From Clostridium sp. (GTDB lineage Bacteria; Bacillota_A; Clostridia; Lachnospirales; Lachnospiraceae), in the NCBI GenBank assembly GCA_023666975.1, contig JAMPAW010000004.1:1-64000 (forward strand): a DNA stretch of 64,000 nt, in the 5' to 3' direction. The notes beneath the pieces are model-generated. The model did no database searches, had not been told where the DNA came from, and saw nothing but the letters and a program-made list of their open reading frames with translations. This document shows, one piece after another, positions 8,107 to 18,024 of the stretch (position 1 is its first letter; every line of letters starts with the position of its first letter). The translations under genes and the position numbers were made by a program.

Positions 8107-8522
8107 TATTCGTCACCGCCTTTCTCGCTGCGGTCATGCAGCTGCTCTAAAATCTCTTTCATCTTCTCCGGGATAGGCAGTCCCAGATGTCCCGCGTTTT
8201 CCAAAAGGCTCACGCCCTCGTTGGAGATGTAGAAGAAGATAACCGCCGTCCGCAGGACGCTCCCCGTGCCGATGACCTGCACATCGAGGATGTTGGCAAT
8301 CCCAACCAGCAGGAAAATCAGCACCTTGCGGCAGATGCCCTTGAAGCCCACCTCGCTGGACAGCTTGTGGTCGATTCCCGCGCACATCACACCCGTGATG
8401 TAGTCGATGACCACGAACGCCACCAGTGCGTAGAGCAGGCCGTCACAGCCGCCCAGGAAGTACCCAAGCCAGCCGCCGACAGCGGCAAAGATAAGCTGTG
8501 CCGTGTTCCATAATTCCTTCAT
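8106..8522 (-). CDS. Phage holin (phage_holin_4 type)
   Basis: A 138-aa membrane protein with hydrophobic segments near 8-27, 30-50, 70-88 and 95-108, the motif VVIDYITGVMCA and a charged tail (EILEQLHDRSEKGGDE). It belongs to the toxin-secretion/phage-lysis holin family and would open the membrane for the amidase. ACGGAGGG precedes the ATG. Confidence 0.88.
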   Translation of the reverse strand: MKELWNTAQLIFAAVGGWLGYFLGGCDGLLYALVAFVVIDYITGVMCAGIDHKLSSEVGFKGICRKVLIFLLVGIANILDVQVIGTGSVLRTAVIFFYISNEGVSLLENAGHLGLPIPEKMKEILEQLHDRSEKGGDE

Positions 8523-8555
8523 AATGAATCCCTCCGTTTCTTGAAATTTGGTATG

Positions 8556-8587
8556 AAAAAAGCGACTCCTAAACTTTTAGGAATCGC
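8556..8587 (-). terminator. Terminator between tail and lysis genes
   Basis: Minus-strand stem GCGATTCCTAAA/TTTAGGAGTCGC followed by six T. It lies 12 bp past the GH18 gene stop and probably lowers, without abolishing, transcription into the lysis genes. Confidence 0.75.
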
Positions 8588-8599
8588 CGTTTCCCTGTG

Positions 8600-11062
8600 T
8601 TAGATTTGCTTTGGCAGCCACTCCCAGAGCCGTAAATCCTCCTGCCCAAGCGACCACATACACATTCCCCGCAGCCCCCAGCGGTACGCCGCTTGGTTCG
8701 CCCAATAGACGAGAGAATCCACATCCTGATAGTAGAGGATGGAGAAACCGTCCGCGTCCCCAAGGAACAGCCGGGAAATCCAGATGTTGATGTCCCTCGG
8801 CGTAATCGTGACAGGATAATCATTCCCGCACTTAACGGAGGTCATGGTATCGGAGTGGAAAAACTCATAGTCGAGGGAAATATCCTCCGAGCGTGTGGAG
8901 CTTTCCTCCACATCGGAATTTACCGTGAACACCTGGAATTCATCATCCCAAGTCACACCGCTGCGCTCTATTCTGCCAAATGCGGCGGACGAACCGTCCG
9001 GCATCTCCACATCGAAACGCTCATAGGGTTCATATGTCCATGCGTCTCCAAGCCTTAGAAGCTGGCAGCAGACATTGTTGTCGGAGCGGATACCCGCCTT
9101 GCCCGCCGCATCGGAAACCGTGGCGGTAAACCGCAGGGTATAGGATGCCGAGGAGTACACGCGCACCCTGTTCCCTCGCTTGCGGAACTCCAATGTGTAG
9201 ACATTGGGATTGGTACGCAAATCAGCGTCTGCTGTACGACTGAAGGAAGTGCTGTACGAGCCTTTCAGCGTACTGCCCTCGTACAGTTCAATTCTCTGCG
9301 TGTCGTAGTTGAAACAGCAGAAAAGATTTCCAAGGAAGATACCTGCCTTGCCCGTGAAACCGCTGGGGAAGATAAGCTGCGCCCGCAGGTGGATATCCGA
9401 AAAGCCGTCATATTTCCAGGCAAGCTGACCATAGCCTTCAAGCTGGGAGTAGACGCGGGATTCGGAGTATTCGTCCGACCGCCACACCGACCATTTGCCG
9501 GAGAGTGTTTGCCAGTAGCTGGCGGGGAGAGCGCCGTAATCCCGGAAGTCCTCATACCAGATGAGCGCCGAGTCCGGCTTTCTGCGGAGCATTTCCAGTG
9601 TCAGCTTGAAGCCCCTGTCGGGACCGACCATATTGCCGTCCACATCCTTGAACTTCCTCGGAGCGACCACATAGGACGCATCCCCGGCAGAAGGGTATTC
9701 TGCAAAGCCCGTACAGACACGGAAGCCATAAAACATCACATTCTCCGCATCCACAGACACTGTGATGGTGTGCGTTCCCGCTGAAAGGAAACCGCTGTAC
9801 AGCGATTTCCAGAATGATGTCCTCCAGTACGGCCACCACAGACGCTTCTCACAGAAATGCACGATGTTCCCGTCAAGGGCAATGTACACGCCATTTTTGT
9901 CCCAGAATGGATAGCAGAGCCGCACGGCAATGTCATAGGTTCCAGCGGCTGAAACCGAAAAGCGGTATGTCGCTTCTCCCTCTGTGCCGAGCGTCAGAAC
10001 GCCATCGTTCACGCCGACAATGCCGGAATAGCTGTCCGGCGTGCCGTCACGGTCGAGCAGGATATTCCCAAACTCGGTACGCTGCTGCTTGGAGTAGGAT
10101 GTCAGGTATTTCCTGCCGCCGTAGGTTTCACCCATCTGCGGATAAGTGCGGCTGACGGCATCCTGCCCCTCCATGTAATCATAGACGTGCGGCAATGCCC
10201 AGGGGACTTTGTTGTCATCATCCCAATATGCCACGATAGGGATAAAGGGCTGCGGCGGCTTGTCATCGGTGAAGTTGTAGCCGCCCGTCATCCACAGTTT
10301 GGCGGCATAGTAGGTGTTGGAGGTACCGCGATAGTAGCTGCCCAGGTTCTCCGGTTTGTCGTAAATCTGCCAGTTCCAGCCGTAGGCGGGCATTCCGAGG
10401 AACACTTTGTCCGCATCCATAACTTTGACAGCATAGTCGTAAATGCCCTCCAGCCATGATCGAGGAGAAACAGGCCCCGGTGCGCTGCCAGCCCAGGCCA
10501 TGCCGTAGCTCATGATGGACGCGGTGTCGCAGTAATCGTTGAGGTCACCGTAAACACACCAATTCTCGCCGCCGACCGAACCATTGACGCTTGTCATTCC
10601 CGGCAGGCAGATATTCATCAGCTTGGCGGCATCGTAATTTTTGACCGTGTTGTAGATGTTGCGGAACATGGCGGTTGATTCTTCGTGCGTAGAGTAGCCA
10701 TCGCCTTTTTCGAGGTCGATATCCACGCCATTGCACCAGGGGTATTTTTCCATGATCCGCACAAGCTCCGAAAGAAACTTATCCTGCGCGCCGTCTGTGT
10801 TGTCCCGCAGGGCGCGGAAGATACTGTTTGCGCCGTCATTCGCCACAGTCAGCAGCCACTTGATATGCGGCCACTTTCTGATATAGGTGAGCATATTGGA
10901 AATCGCCACGCCGCTCTCATATATCTCGCCCGTTGCACGGACTTTGAAGGAGAACAGCCCGATCTGGCTGATGCGGTCACCGTAATCCCGGAGTGCTTGG
11001 TACATCCTCGTATTGCCCATGAATGTCCAGACCATGATTTGTTTGCCCTTGAGTAAGTCCAT
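8600..11062 (-). CDS. Baseplate/tail protein with GH18 glycosidase-like domain and carbohydrate-binding module
   Basis: An 820-aa protein. Residues 1-310 resemble glycoside hydrolase family 18: the strand WCNGVDIDLEKGDG carries the D-x-D-x-E catalytic signature, and SIMSYGMAW and FLGMPAYGWNW match later barrel strands. Residues about 355-455 form a beta-sandwich module (TYRFSVSAAGTYDIAVRL ... GTHTITVSV). A concanavalin-like stretch follows (560-660), then a C-terminal segment with RGMCMWSLGQED that resembles the end of a GH18 barrel. Placed after the tail tip genes, it probably hydrolyses or grips cell-surface glycans during adsorption. The substrate is unknown. Confidence 0.78.
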   Translation of the reverse strand: MDLLKGKQIMVWTFMGNTRMYQALRDYGDRISQIGLFSFKVRATGEIYESGVAISNMLTYIRKWPHIKWLLTVANDGANSIFRALRDNTDGAQDKFLSELVRIMEKYPWCNGVDIDLEKGDGYSTHEESTAMFRNIYNTVKNYDAAKLMNICLPGMTSVNGSVGGENWCVYGDLNDYCDTASIMSYGMAWAGSAPGPVSPRSWLEGIYDYAVKVMDADKVFLGMPAYGWNWQIYDKPENLGSYYRGTSNTYYAAKLWMTGGYNFTDDKPPQPFIPIVAYWDDDNKVPWALPHVYDYMEGQDAVSRTYPQMGETYGGRKYLTSYSKQQRTEFGNILLDRDGTPDSYSGIVGVNDGVLTLGTEGEATYRFSVSAAGTYDIAVRLCYPFWDKNGVYIALDGNIVHFCEKRLWWPYWRTSFWKSLYSGFLSAGTHTITVSVDAENVMFYGFRVCTGFAEYPSAGDASYVVAPRKFKDVDGNMVGPDRGFKLTLEMLRRKPDSALIWYEDFRDYGALPASYWQTLSGKWSVWRSDEYSESRVYSQLEGYGQLAWKYDGFSDIHLRAQLIFPSGFTGKAGIFLGNLFCCFNYDTQRIELYEGSTLKGSYSTSFSRTADADLRTNPNVYTLEFRKRGNRVRVYSSASYTLRFTATVSDAAGKAGIRSDNNVCCQLLRLGDAWTYEPYERFDVEMPDGSSAAFGRIERSGVTWDDEFQVFTVNSDVEESSTRSEDISLDYEFFHSDTMTSVKCGNDYPVTITPRDINIWISRLFLGDADGFSILYYQDVDSLVYWANQAAYRWGLRGMCMWSLGQEDLRLWEWLPKQI

Positions 11063-11640
11063 CAGAATTTCACCTCCCCGTCCTCCATTTCCTGCATGGA
11101 GAAAAGCAGCCGCGCCGTCTTGCCGGGTTCCACTTCAACATTGTGCTTGGAATCCCATGCAGCGCTGTACTGAAAAAAACCGTCTTTTTTGAACGGTGCG
11201 CCATTCTTCGTACACACTCTTGCATCGGCAAGCAGAGCGACATCATCTCCGGCCTGCACAGCACCGGGGAACGACACTCGCTGACCACCAACACCCTGCG
11301 AGAGTTTCACCGTTCCCGCCGCCATATCGGACTTCGGATAAATGTGGATATCCAGCGGAGCGGAGGTCTTGCCGAGATTGAACAGGATAACCGTTTCTTT
11401 CGACCGCACGATGCCGTTGAACCAGACCGGCTCTTTGATTTCTCCGTCCTCCCTGTATCTGCGGAGGGCGGTTTCTGCGTGTGGAGCAAAGCCCGTGAGA
11501 GCCGTGCCTTCCTGTAACTGGAGGTCAGTAAACCATATCCGCCCGGAGCAGTCGGTGATGGCGGGAGCCACCGTCACGCTCACGATGCGCATATCTTTCT
11601 TCTTATTGACCACTTCCGCCAGCCTTACAAATTCAGCCAT
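11062..11640 (-). CDS. Tail/baseplate accessory protein, unknown function
   Basis: A 192-aa protein with no catalytic motif recognised. It contains SGRIWFTDLQLQEG and a beta-rich body ending in GKTARLLFSMQEMEDGEVKF. The start overlaps the preceding gene by 8 bp and the end overlaps the GH18 gene by 1 bp. It is an obligate part of the tail-tip operon and likely structural. The phrase I-x-F-T-D-x-x-L-Q-x-G is shared with the 66-aa protein before it, suggesting a related beta module. Confidence 0.6.
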   Translation of the reverse strand: MAEFVRLAEVVNKKKDMRIVSVTVAPAITDCSGRIWFTDLQLQEGTALTGFAPHAETALRRYREDGEIKEPVWFNGIVRSKETVILFNLGKTSAPLDIHIYPKSDMAAGTVKLSQGVGGQRVSFPGAVQAGDDVALLADARVCTKNGAPFKKDGFFQYSAAWDSKHNVEVEPGKTARLLFSMQEMEDGEVKF

Positions 11641-11833
11641 CCAGCGTCCACCTCAGTTCCGAGGGATGCCCCACCCATCCCATTGCTACCGAGCCGCCCT
11701 GCAGGAGGATGTCGGTGATATAAAACTCTCCTGTGCAGTTGGTAATGCAGACACGGACGGTGATGGATTTCAGCCGCTCGGATGAGTAATTTTCCGGCGT
11801 GATTTTCGCCGCCGTCCTTGAAAAATAAGCCAT
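11633..11833 (-). CDS. Small tail-region protein, unknown function
   Basis: A 66-aa protein (MAYFSRTAAKITPENYSSER...). The stretch CTGEFYITDILLQGG resembles the start of the next gene product. GGAGGTGG precedes its ATG. It sits between the tail endopeptidase-type protein and the 192-aa accessory protein, 14 bp after the former. Probably a small structural or assembly component. Confidence 0.55.
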   Translation of the reverse strand: MAYFSRTAAKITPENYSSERLKSITVRVCITNCTGEFYITDILLQGGSVAMGWVGHPSELRWTLDG

Positions 11834-11847
11834 GCCGCCACCTCCTG

Positions 11848-14370
11848 TCAGAACAGGTCAATGAACCGTGTTTCTGTACTGCCATCCTCATACTCCAGAA
11901 CGATCTGAATGCCCACCTGCGAATTATCGCCCAGCTTCTTCAGATTCTCCGAAGCGACTTGCGCCGAGATGGTGTAGCTGTCCCGGTTGGCGGGATAGAC
12001 CGTCTGTGACAGGCTTTTGGTCATTCCCGCCGCACCCTCTGCCTTGAAGGACGCCGTGCCGCTTGCGCCGTTTTCGCCGTCTGCTTCAAAGCCGGAGCTT
12101 ACCCAATAGGCAAGGCCGTCATCGGCTCTGGAATTGCGCAGGAGATTGAACGGAACGAGGGACGCAATATCATCACTGGACACCACGCTGACACCATCCA
12201 GAGAGTCGGCGGCATTGTCCCACTTGCTGGTGGAACTGCCCAGGTTTTTCAGCGTGGTGGAAAGCTCCAACACCGTGTTCCAGGGCTCCTGCAAATTGTA
12301 TTCCCGGCGCACGATTCTTGTGGTGACGGACAGATTCAAATCCTTATCCGCAACACGCACATAATCCCCAAGCTCCCAGGCTTCATGCTCATAGCCCGTC
12401 AGCACGGACAAATCCATCGCTTTCAACACATAGGAAACGGTGGGCTTGCAGTAATCCGCCAGCCGCATTTTGGTAAATTCCAGCATCTGATAGGGATTCG
12501 TGAACGCGGAACAGTCCAAGGAGGAAACGCGCACTTCTTTGGAGTAGGTGTAGTCCTCTGCGTAAGGCCTGCCGCCGTTGATGCTGGCAAAAGTCATGCC
12601 GTCTGCGCCGTATGCGTAAAGGCGGGTAACAAGCCCTGTGGTGTCTACCGTCCGCTCAATTTCCTTCATGTTCTTGCCATAGAGGAACAGAGCTCCGCTG
12701 TCCTTGCCGCTCATAGTCAGCAGATGCACCAGTCGGTTTGGGCAGTCAAAGATCAGATCGCCGCCGTGTAGATCGGCAATATTGCGGAGGATGGAGAGCG
12801 CATTTTTCTCGGTGGAAGTCCAGGTGCGCTTTGTCCGCACACTCACCGTTCCCACATTCCATTCCGTCCCCGCCAGAGCGTATGTCATCGCGGTTTCCGG
12901 CACTTCGGCATCGAAGGTTTTCTCCTCTTTGCGGACGGAGTAGGCAAGATCGTAAAACTCCGCTTCGGCATACACATCTGTCACAGTAACGCCGCTGCTG
13001 TTTTTGGTATCCGTGATTTTTCGGATAATGTACACATCATCCACGATCTGGATTTTCTTCTCGTTGTCGATATACTTCCGCTTCTCATCGGCAAAGGGGA
13101 TGGAAAAGGACAGCGTGTCCTCGCCATTGATTTCCCCGGTTACGATGATGTCATAGGCGTTTTCCAGCACCGCTTCCCACGCTCCGTTCCTGTCAAGCAG
13201 GACAGGTCTGGCATAACCGATTTTCTCATAGGGCGGCTTGGGAATGTCATAGAGCCGGATATCGACCAGTTTTGGTGTTTTTGTGCTGTCGGTCGTGGTG
13301 AGCGTCACCCGGAAACGAATATAGGCGCGGCTTGGCGAGGGCAGTTTTTCATCGCCGCCCACAGCCGCCCAATCGCTCCAATTTATCAGGTCATCGCTGG
13401 TGGAGGTCTCAACGAGGGAAACCGCAGTCACATCGGCGGCGGTCTCGCTCGTAACAGTAACCTTGCCAGTGCCGGAAATGCCGCACTCCACAGCTTTCGT
13501 ATAAAGCACACCGCTTTCCGGGTACTTTCCGCTGGATGCTCGGAGCGTTACACCGCTGGCAGACACAGCGTCCACGTTTCCCGTTGTATCGCCGCCGTTG
13601 GCGAAAACAGCCGAGCGGAAATAGTCTGCCAAATCGTCTGCGGTCAAATCCGAATCGCAGTCCAGGAACCAGTCATCAAAGCCGCCAGCGTACCAGTAGG
13701 AATCGGCGTGCATCCCCATGATAAGGTCCGCCGTGCAGGATGGGTTCAGTGTTCCTGTAAATGTGACTGCACTGGATACCCACAGCTTTCCGTCACTCCT
13801 GTCACCGAGCAGCATCCACGCCTTTTTGTTATCCGGTTCTATGACTGCCGCGATAAAATACCACCCGCCATTTGTCATGGAAAAGTCGGGCGTAAAGGAC
13901 TGGTCGAGGATAAGGCTTCCGCTTGAATTGTAGAGCATAAGTCTCGGCTTGCCCCTGATAAGCGACAGGTAAAAAATGGGCTGACCGGGACCGTAACGGG
14001 TATTGAAAATCGGCGTGTAGGTGTTGCCCACAGAGTATGTCGTGGGATTGATCCAGCCGCCGCAGATGATGCGTTCCCCGACATTTGTGAAGATACTGCC
14101 GTCATTCGTGACCTTCAGATAGCTTTTCTCCGAGGATGGATTGTTGATGTTCAGCCGGAACTGGTTTCCCCGGTAGCTTCCCCGCAGCGTGGCGGTCGTG
14201 CCGCTCCAGTTATGGATGTACATCTTCCTGTCCATGCCGGAAGAATCAAGGAGCATATCGTCCGCATCCGGCTCTGCTTCGTTGAACCGCCACAGGCCGT
14301 CCTTGGCATACTCGGTGGGAAACTCACCTGTGAAGTCCGTCTGCGTGTTCAGTATTATTTTCAAAGCCAC
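11848..14370 (-). CDS. Tail tip protein: LamG-like N-terminus, endopeptidase-type tail core, CBM-like C-terminus
   Basis: An 840-aa protein. Residues 20-250 form a concanavalin A/LamG-like fold (GLWRFNEAEPDADDMLLDSSG ... GFDDWFLDCDSDLTADDLADYF). Residues about 385-710 match the siphophage tail protein/prophage endopeptidase-tail family (PVLLDRNGAWEAVLENAYDI, SILRNIADLHGGDLIFD, YEHEAWELGDYVRVAD). Residues 755-840 resemble a carbohydrate-binding module (FNLLRNSRADDGLAYWVSSG). It follows the distal tail gene and is the likely Tal-type host-contact protein. The added glycan-binding folds suggest polysaccharide recognition. Confidence 0.8.
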   Translation of the reverse strand: MALKIILNTQTDFTGEFPTEYAKDGLWRFNEAEPDADDMLLDSSGMDRKMYIHNWSGTTATLRGSYRGNQFRLNINNPSSEKSYLKVTNDGSIFTNVGERIICGGWINPTTYSVGNTYTPIFNTRYGPGQPIFYLSLIRGKPRLMLYNSSGSLILDQSFTPDFSMTNGGWYFIAAVIEPDNKKAWMLLGDRSDGKLWVSSAVTFTGTLNPSCTADLIMGMHADSYWYAGGFDDWFLDCDSDLTADDLADYFRSAVFANGGDTTGNVDAVSASGVTLRASSGKYPESGVLYTKAVECGISGTGKVTVTSETAADVTAVSLVETSTSDDLINWSDWAAVGGDEKLPSPSRAYIRFRVTLTTTDSTKTPKLVDIRLYDIPKPPYEKIGYARPVLLDRNGAWEAVLENAYDIIVTGEINGEDTLSFSIPFADEKRKYIDNEKKIQIVDDVYIIRKITDTKNSSGVTVTDVYAEAEFYDLAYSVRKEEKTFDAEVPETAMTYALAGTEWNVGTVSVRTKRTWTSTEKNALSILRNIADLHGGDLIFDCPNRLVHLLTMSGKDSGALFLYGKNMKEIERTVDTTGLVTRLYAYGADGMTFASINGGRPYAEDYTYSKEVRVSSLDCSAFTNPYQMLEFTKMRLADYCKPTVSYVLKAMDLSVLTGYEHEAWELGDYVRVADKDLNLSVTTRIVRREYNLQEPWNTVLELSTTLKNLGSSTSKWDNAADSLDGVSVVSSDDIASLVPFNLLRNSRADDGLAYWVSSGFEADGENGASGTASFKAEGAAGMTKSLSQTVYPANRDSYTISAQVASENLKKLGDNSQVGIQIVLEYEDGSTETRFIDLF

Positions 14371-14376
14371 TGTCCG

Positions 14377-15153
14377 TCACCTCCATCGGCTCTTTGCCTG
14401 TATTTCAAGCTCTGTGAACGCCGCATTAGAAACGGCGATAGAAATTGTGTTGTTCCCGGCGTTCAGAACCGGGAAATTCAAATCCGTGATGTAGGGCAGG
14501 GCGTTCCGCAGGGTATTCCCATGCTCGTCCTCCACCCATGCCGTCATTTTTGTGCTATCGATAACCAGCGTTTCCGAAGCAGTCAGCGTGGCATTAGTGA
14601 TTTTTAATTCCGATCCATTGGTGTTTATGGTCACGGAGCGGTTTGAGCCGGACGAGAGGGCAGCTTTCAGCCGATAAACGGGATTGGATTCCATGTTGCC
14701 CCTTGCCCTCGTCACCGTATGACTGCCCGTTTCTGTGATGGTGAAAACCTCATCCTCCACAGCGTAGCCGAAGGGGTCAGGGCAGAAAAAGGTGATGTCA
14801 AAAGTTGCCGCCAGCACCGCGATCCGCTCAAAGGCCACACCGTCACGGAGCCGAGCGTAATACACCCGCCCCGGCTCCGTATCAAGCTCCAGCTCACATA
14901 CACCCTTATCGGGACTCAGCCAGCGGGCGATATTGTCCTTGCAGTCCAGAAGGTCCGCCTGCGTCCGCTTTGGAGGGACAAGGCAGGAGATTTCAATAAT
15001 GCGCTCCGAAAAGGAGCTGCCCAAGTCAAGCAGACCGTCCCTGCCCGGAATTTCAATCGTCCTGTTTTTCAGCTCCGGCACACGGTTCTCCGCTGCCATC
15101 CTGGTTGCGATGCCCATTCGTTTTGAACTCGTGCCGTCAAATGTAAACCCCAT
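14377..15153 (-). CDS. Distal tail protein (Dit-like)
   Basis: A 258-aa protein of the siphovirus tail-component family. It has an N-terminal FDGTSSKRMGIA, the conserved EIPGRDGLLDLGSSFSERIIEISC, and a FFCPDPFGYA strand, then a C-terminal galectin-like beta domain. It forms the hub joining the tail tube to the Tal-type protein downstream, as its place between tape measure and tail tip genes indicates. A ribosome site GGAGGTGACGAGG precedes the ATG. Confidence 0.85.
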   Translation of the reverse strand: MGFTFDGTSSKRMGIATRMAAENRVPELKNRTIEIPGRDGLLDLGSSFSERIIEISCLVPPKRTQADLLDCKDNIARWLSPDKGVCELELDTEPGRVYYARLRDGVAFERIAVLAATFDITFFCPDPFGYAVEDEVFTITETGSHTVTRARGNMESNPVYRLKAALSSGSNRSVTINTNGSELKITNATLTASETLVIDSTKMTAWVEDEHGNTLRNALPYITDLNFPVLNAGNNTISIAVSNAAFTELEIQAKSRWR

Positions 15154-15168
15154 GCCCTCGTCACCTCC

Positions 15169-18009
15169 TTAAACATACCCATTCGCCCGCCGCCCCTGCT
15201 GCAGCTGACGGTAAAGCTGCTGGGAGATTTTACGGATATCTTCTTCGCTGCGCACATTCATTTCCCGGACTTCAATCAGCGGACCATTTATGGAACTGCC
15301 CTGCGCAGAGCCGCTTTCGCTGTTTCCCGATACGGAAATCTCCTGCACAGCACTGGACGGATTCAGCACCATATCCGCCGCCACGCCGTCCATAGCCTTG
15401 GCTACCATGCTCTTGCTGTCCTCGATGCTCTTTGCAAGCCCCTTCATGAAGTCCGGCATCCAGCTTTCGTAATCGGTCAGCGGCCCCTCATCCGGCACAG
15501 AGAAGTGCAGGAAGGATTTGATTTTATTCGCCACGCTGCTGACCGCATCGCCCACAGCAGAGATACAGCTTTTAATGCCGTTCACGATACCCATGATGAT
15601 GTCCTTGCCCCATTGCAGCGCCTTGGATGGCAGGCTCGTGATAAAGCTAATGGCATTGTTAAAGCCCGTCTTGATGGCGGACACAATATTGCCCATCGTG
15701 CCGCTGATAGAGGACTTGATGTTATTGAACACAGTCGTGACTGTGGATTTGATGCTGTTCACGACACTTGAAATCGTGGATTTTATGCCGTTCCAAACCG
15801 TGGAAATGGTGCTTTTAATTCCATTTACAACACTCGTCACCACAGATTTTATTGCATTCCAGACCGTTGAAATTACGCTCTTGATAGCGTTCAGAACCGT
15901 GCTGACTGTATTTTTGATGGCGTTCCATGCCGTGGTGATGAAGGTCTGGATTGCCGTCACCACTGTCGTGACCACAGTTTTTATCCCGTTCCATACGGTC
16001 GAAAATACTGTTTTAATGGCGTTCATGACCGTTGTGACTGTGGTTTTGATGGCATTCCAGGCTGTGGAAAGAAAAGTCTGGATTGCCGTCACTACTGTGG
16101 TAAATACAGACTTGATGCCGTCCCACAGCCCGGAAAAGAAGTCCTTGATGCCGTTCCAGACCGTTTCTGCCGTAGATTTGATTGCTTCCCATGCCGCCGT
16201 GAAGAAGTTCTTGATTGCCTCCCATACGGCAACAGCAACTTCTTTCACATTTTCCCAGAGGTCAATCCAGAACTGGCGGAAATCCTCGTTAGTATTCCAC
16301 AGATAGATAAATGCCGCCACCAGTGCCGCTATCGCCGCGATGATGATGCCGATGGGATTGGCAAGCATGGTGGTATTGAGAGCCGCAAAAGCGGTCTTTA
16401 CGGTATTGATTACTCCCGCCACCTTCGGCACTATCGTCATAATCGTACCAACTGCTGACACTACTTTCCCAATAACAATCAGCACGGGACCGAGAGCCGC
16501 CGCCAATAATGCGACCGTGGTTATGACCTTTTTCGTCCCCTCGTCCATGCCGTTCAGCCAATCCACGAACTGCTGTACCCAGCCGACGATGGTCTTTATC
16601 GCAGGCATGAGCAGTTCCCCGAAAGAAATAGCCAGCCCCTCTAAGGCTGACTTCAGAATGGTAAGCTGTCCCTGCAGGTTGTCAAGCTGTGTATCTGCCA
16701 TCTGTTGTGCCGCACCGCCGCTGTCGATGATGGACTGCTGCAGGCTGTCCCAAGTATCACCTGTGTTGGCAAGCAGGGCGTTCACGGAGGACAGGTCGGT
16801 CTTGTTGAAAATCTGCCCGATGATGTTCGACTTCTCCTCGGATGTCATGCCGTCCATGCTCGTGTTCAGGTCACCGAGGATGTCGTTGAGGGAGCGCATA
16901 TTGCCCTCGGAATCGTACACATCCAAACCAAGCTGCTCCATGCAGGCGGCAGCTTTGTCCGTGGGGTTCTGCAGGGAGAGGATGACATTGCGGAGGTGTG
17001 TACCGCCCTCCGCACCCTTGATGCCGTTATTGGCAAGGATGCCGAGAGCAGTATTCAATTCCGCAGTCCCGCCTTTTACGGTCTTTGCGGTCGCGCCGAT
17101 AGTGAGGATGCCTTCGCCGAGCTGCGCCACGGATGTGTTGGTGGTGGATGCGGTTTTTGCCATCTGGTCAACCATCGTTCCCGCTTCATCCACACCCATG
17201 CCCAGGGCGGACATGGCGTCCGTCACCATGTCCGATGCGGACGCAAGGTCGATGCCGCCTGCCGCCGCAAGGTTTAAGACCGTGGGGAGCGTGTCGCACA
17301 TCTGCTGTGTGTCGTATCCGGCAAGGGCAAGGTAGTTCAGGGCCTCCGCACATTCCGAGGCGGAGAAGGCCGTCTCGCTGCCCATCTTTTTTGCGAGGTC
17401 GGAGAGGGTATCCATCGTGTTTACCGTCTGCCCGTCAACCTCGGACATGGAGTCCTTCGTAATGCCCATCGTGGCCTGCACCTGGGACATGGACGATTCA
17501 AAATTTGCCGCCGTAGAGACAGCGGCAGTGCCGAGTGCTGTTACGCCAGCTGTGATGGGGAGCAGTTTTTCTCCGGCATTGGAGATGTTTTCGCCCACGC
17601 CTTTCAGCTTTTCGCCTGTGGCGGAGATTTTCTGCAATGCCGTGGCGGACTGGTTCGCCTGGTTTTCCAGATTCCGCAGCGTGTTCTCCGTCTCGATGAT
17701 TTCCCGCTGTAGGGCATCATATTGGCTTTGGGAAATCTCGCCGTTGGCAAGCGCCGTGTTTGCCTGTTCCGCCGCAGTTTTCAGTGTGGCAAGTTTTTCT
17801 TTCGTCTCGGAAACAGCGTCAGCCAGCAATCTATGTTTCTGCGCCAGCAGTTCCGTGTTACCGGGGTCTAATTTCAAGAGCTTCTCCACATCGCGGAGCT
17901 GGCTCTGCGTGTCCTTGATGGAGGAATTGACGCCCTTTAACGCCGTCTGTAATTTGGTGGTATCGCCGCCGATTTCTACCGTGATACCCTTGATTCTGCT
18001 TGCAGCCAT
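15169..18009 (-). CDS. Tail tape measure protein
   Basis: A 946-aa protein. The N-terminal 140 residues are coiled coil (LQTALKGVNSSIKDTQSQLRDVEKLLK). The TP901-type tape-measure core (about 190-420) has SQVQATMGITKDSM and the conserved ETAFSASECAEALNYLALAGYD. Hydrophobic segments lie near 460-580. Residues 590-790 carry a run of 11-residue repeats with W-N-x-I-K. The protein sets tail length and is ejected ahead of DNA. Its size predicts a tail of roughly 140 nm using the usual 1.5 Å per residue. It follows the frameshifted assembly chaperones, as expected. Confidence 0.93.
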   Translation of the reverse strand: MAASRIKGITVEIGGDTTKLQTALKGVNSSIKDTQSQLRDVEKLLKLDPGNTELLAQKHRLLADAVSETKEKLATLKTAAEQANTALANGEISQSQYDALQREIIETENTLRNLENQANQSATALQKISATGEKLKGVGENISNAGEKLLPITAGVTALGTAAVSTAANFESSMSQVQATMGITKDSMSEVDGQTVNTMDTLSDLAKKMGSETAFSASECAEALNYLALAGYDTQQMCDTLPTVLNLAAAGGIDLASASDMVTDAMSALGMGVDEAGTMVDQMAKTASTTNTSVAQLGEGILTIGATAKTVKGGTAELNTALGILANNGIKGAEGGTHLRNVILSLQNPTDKAAACMEQLGLDVYDSEGNMRSLNDILGDLNTSMDGMTSEEKSNIIGQIFNKTDLSSVNALLANTGDTWDSLQQSIIDSGGAAQQMADTQLDNLQGQLTILKSALEGLAISFGELLMPAIKTIVGWVQQFVDWLNGMDEGTKKVITTVALLAAALGPVLIVIGKVVSAVGTIMTIVPKVAGVINTVKTAFAALNTTMLANPIGIIIAAIAALVAAFIYLWNTNEDFRQFWIDLWENVKEVAVAVWEAIKNFFTAAWEAIKSTAETVWNGIKDFFSGLWDGIKSVFTTVVTAIQTFLSTAWNAIKTTVTTVMNAIKTVFSTVWNGIKTVVTTVVTAIQTFITTAWNAIKNTVSTVLNAIKSVISTVWNAIKSVVTSVVNGIKSTISTVWNGIKSTISSVVNSIKSTVTTVFNNIKSSISGTMGNIVSAIKTGFNNAISFITSLPSKALQWGKDIIMGIVNGIKSCISAVGDAVSSVANKIKSFLHFSVPDEGPLTDYESWMPDFMKGLAKSIEDSKSMVAKAMDGVAADMVLNPSSAVQEISVSGNSESGSAQGSSINGPLIEVREMNVRSEEDIRKISQQLYRQLQQGRRANGYV
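15690..16240. repeat. Degenerate 33-bp repeats inside the tape measure gene
   Basis: More than ten imperfect units encode an 11-residue motif of the form WNaIKttvtTV. The aromatic residue recurs every 11 positions. The repeats are in frame and protein-level, typical of tape measure length variation. They are not a CRISPR or intergenic array. Confidence 0.8.
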
Positions 18010-18024
18010 GCGGCGGCACCTCCT

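Noticed and set aside
15690..16240. Regular repeats resembling an array
   Set aside because: Period of 33 bp without spacers and in frame with an 11-residue protein repeat; this is not CRISPR.
15518..17335. Long plus-strand open frames opposite the tape measure gene
   Set aside because: They mirror the repetitive, biased codons of the tape measure gene, lack ribosome sites and give low-complexity proteins; treated as antisense shadows.
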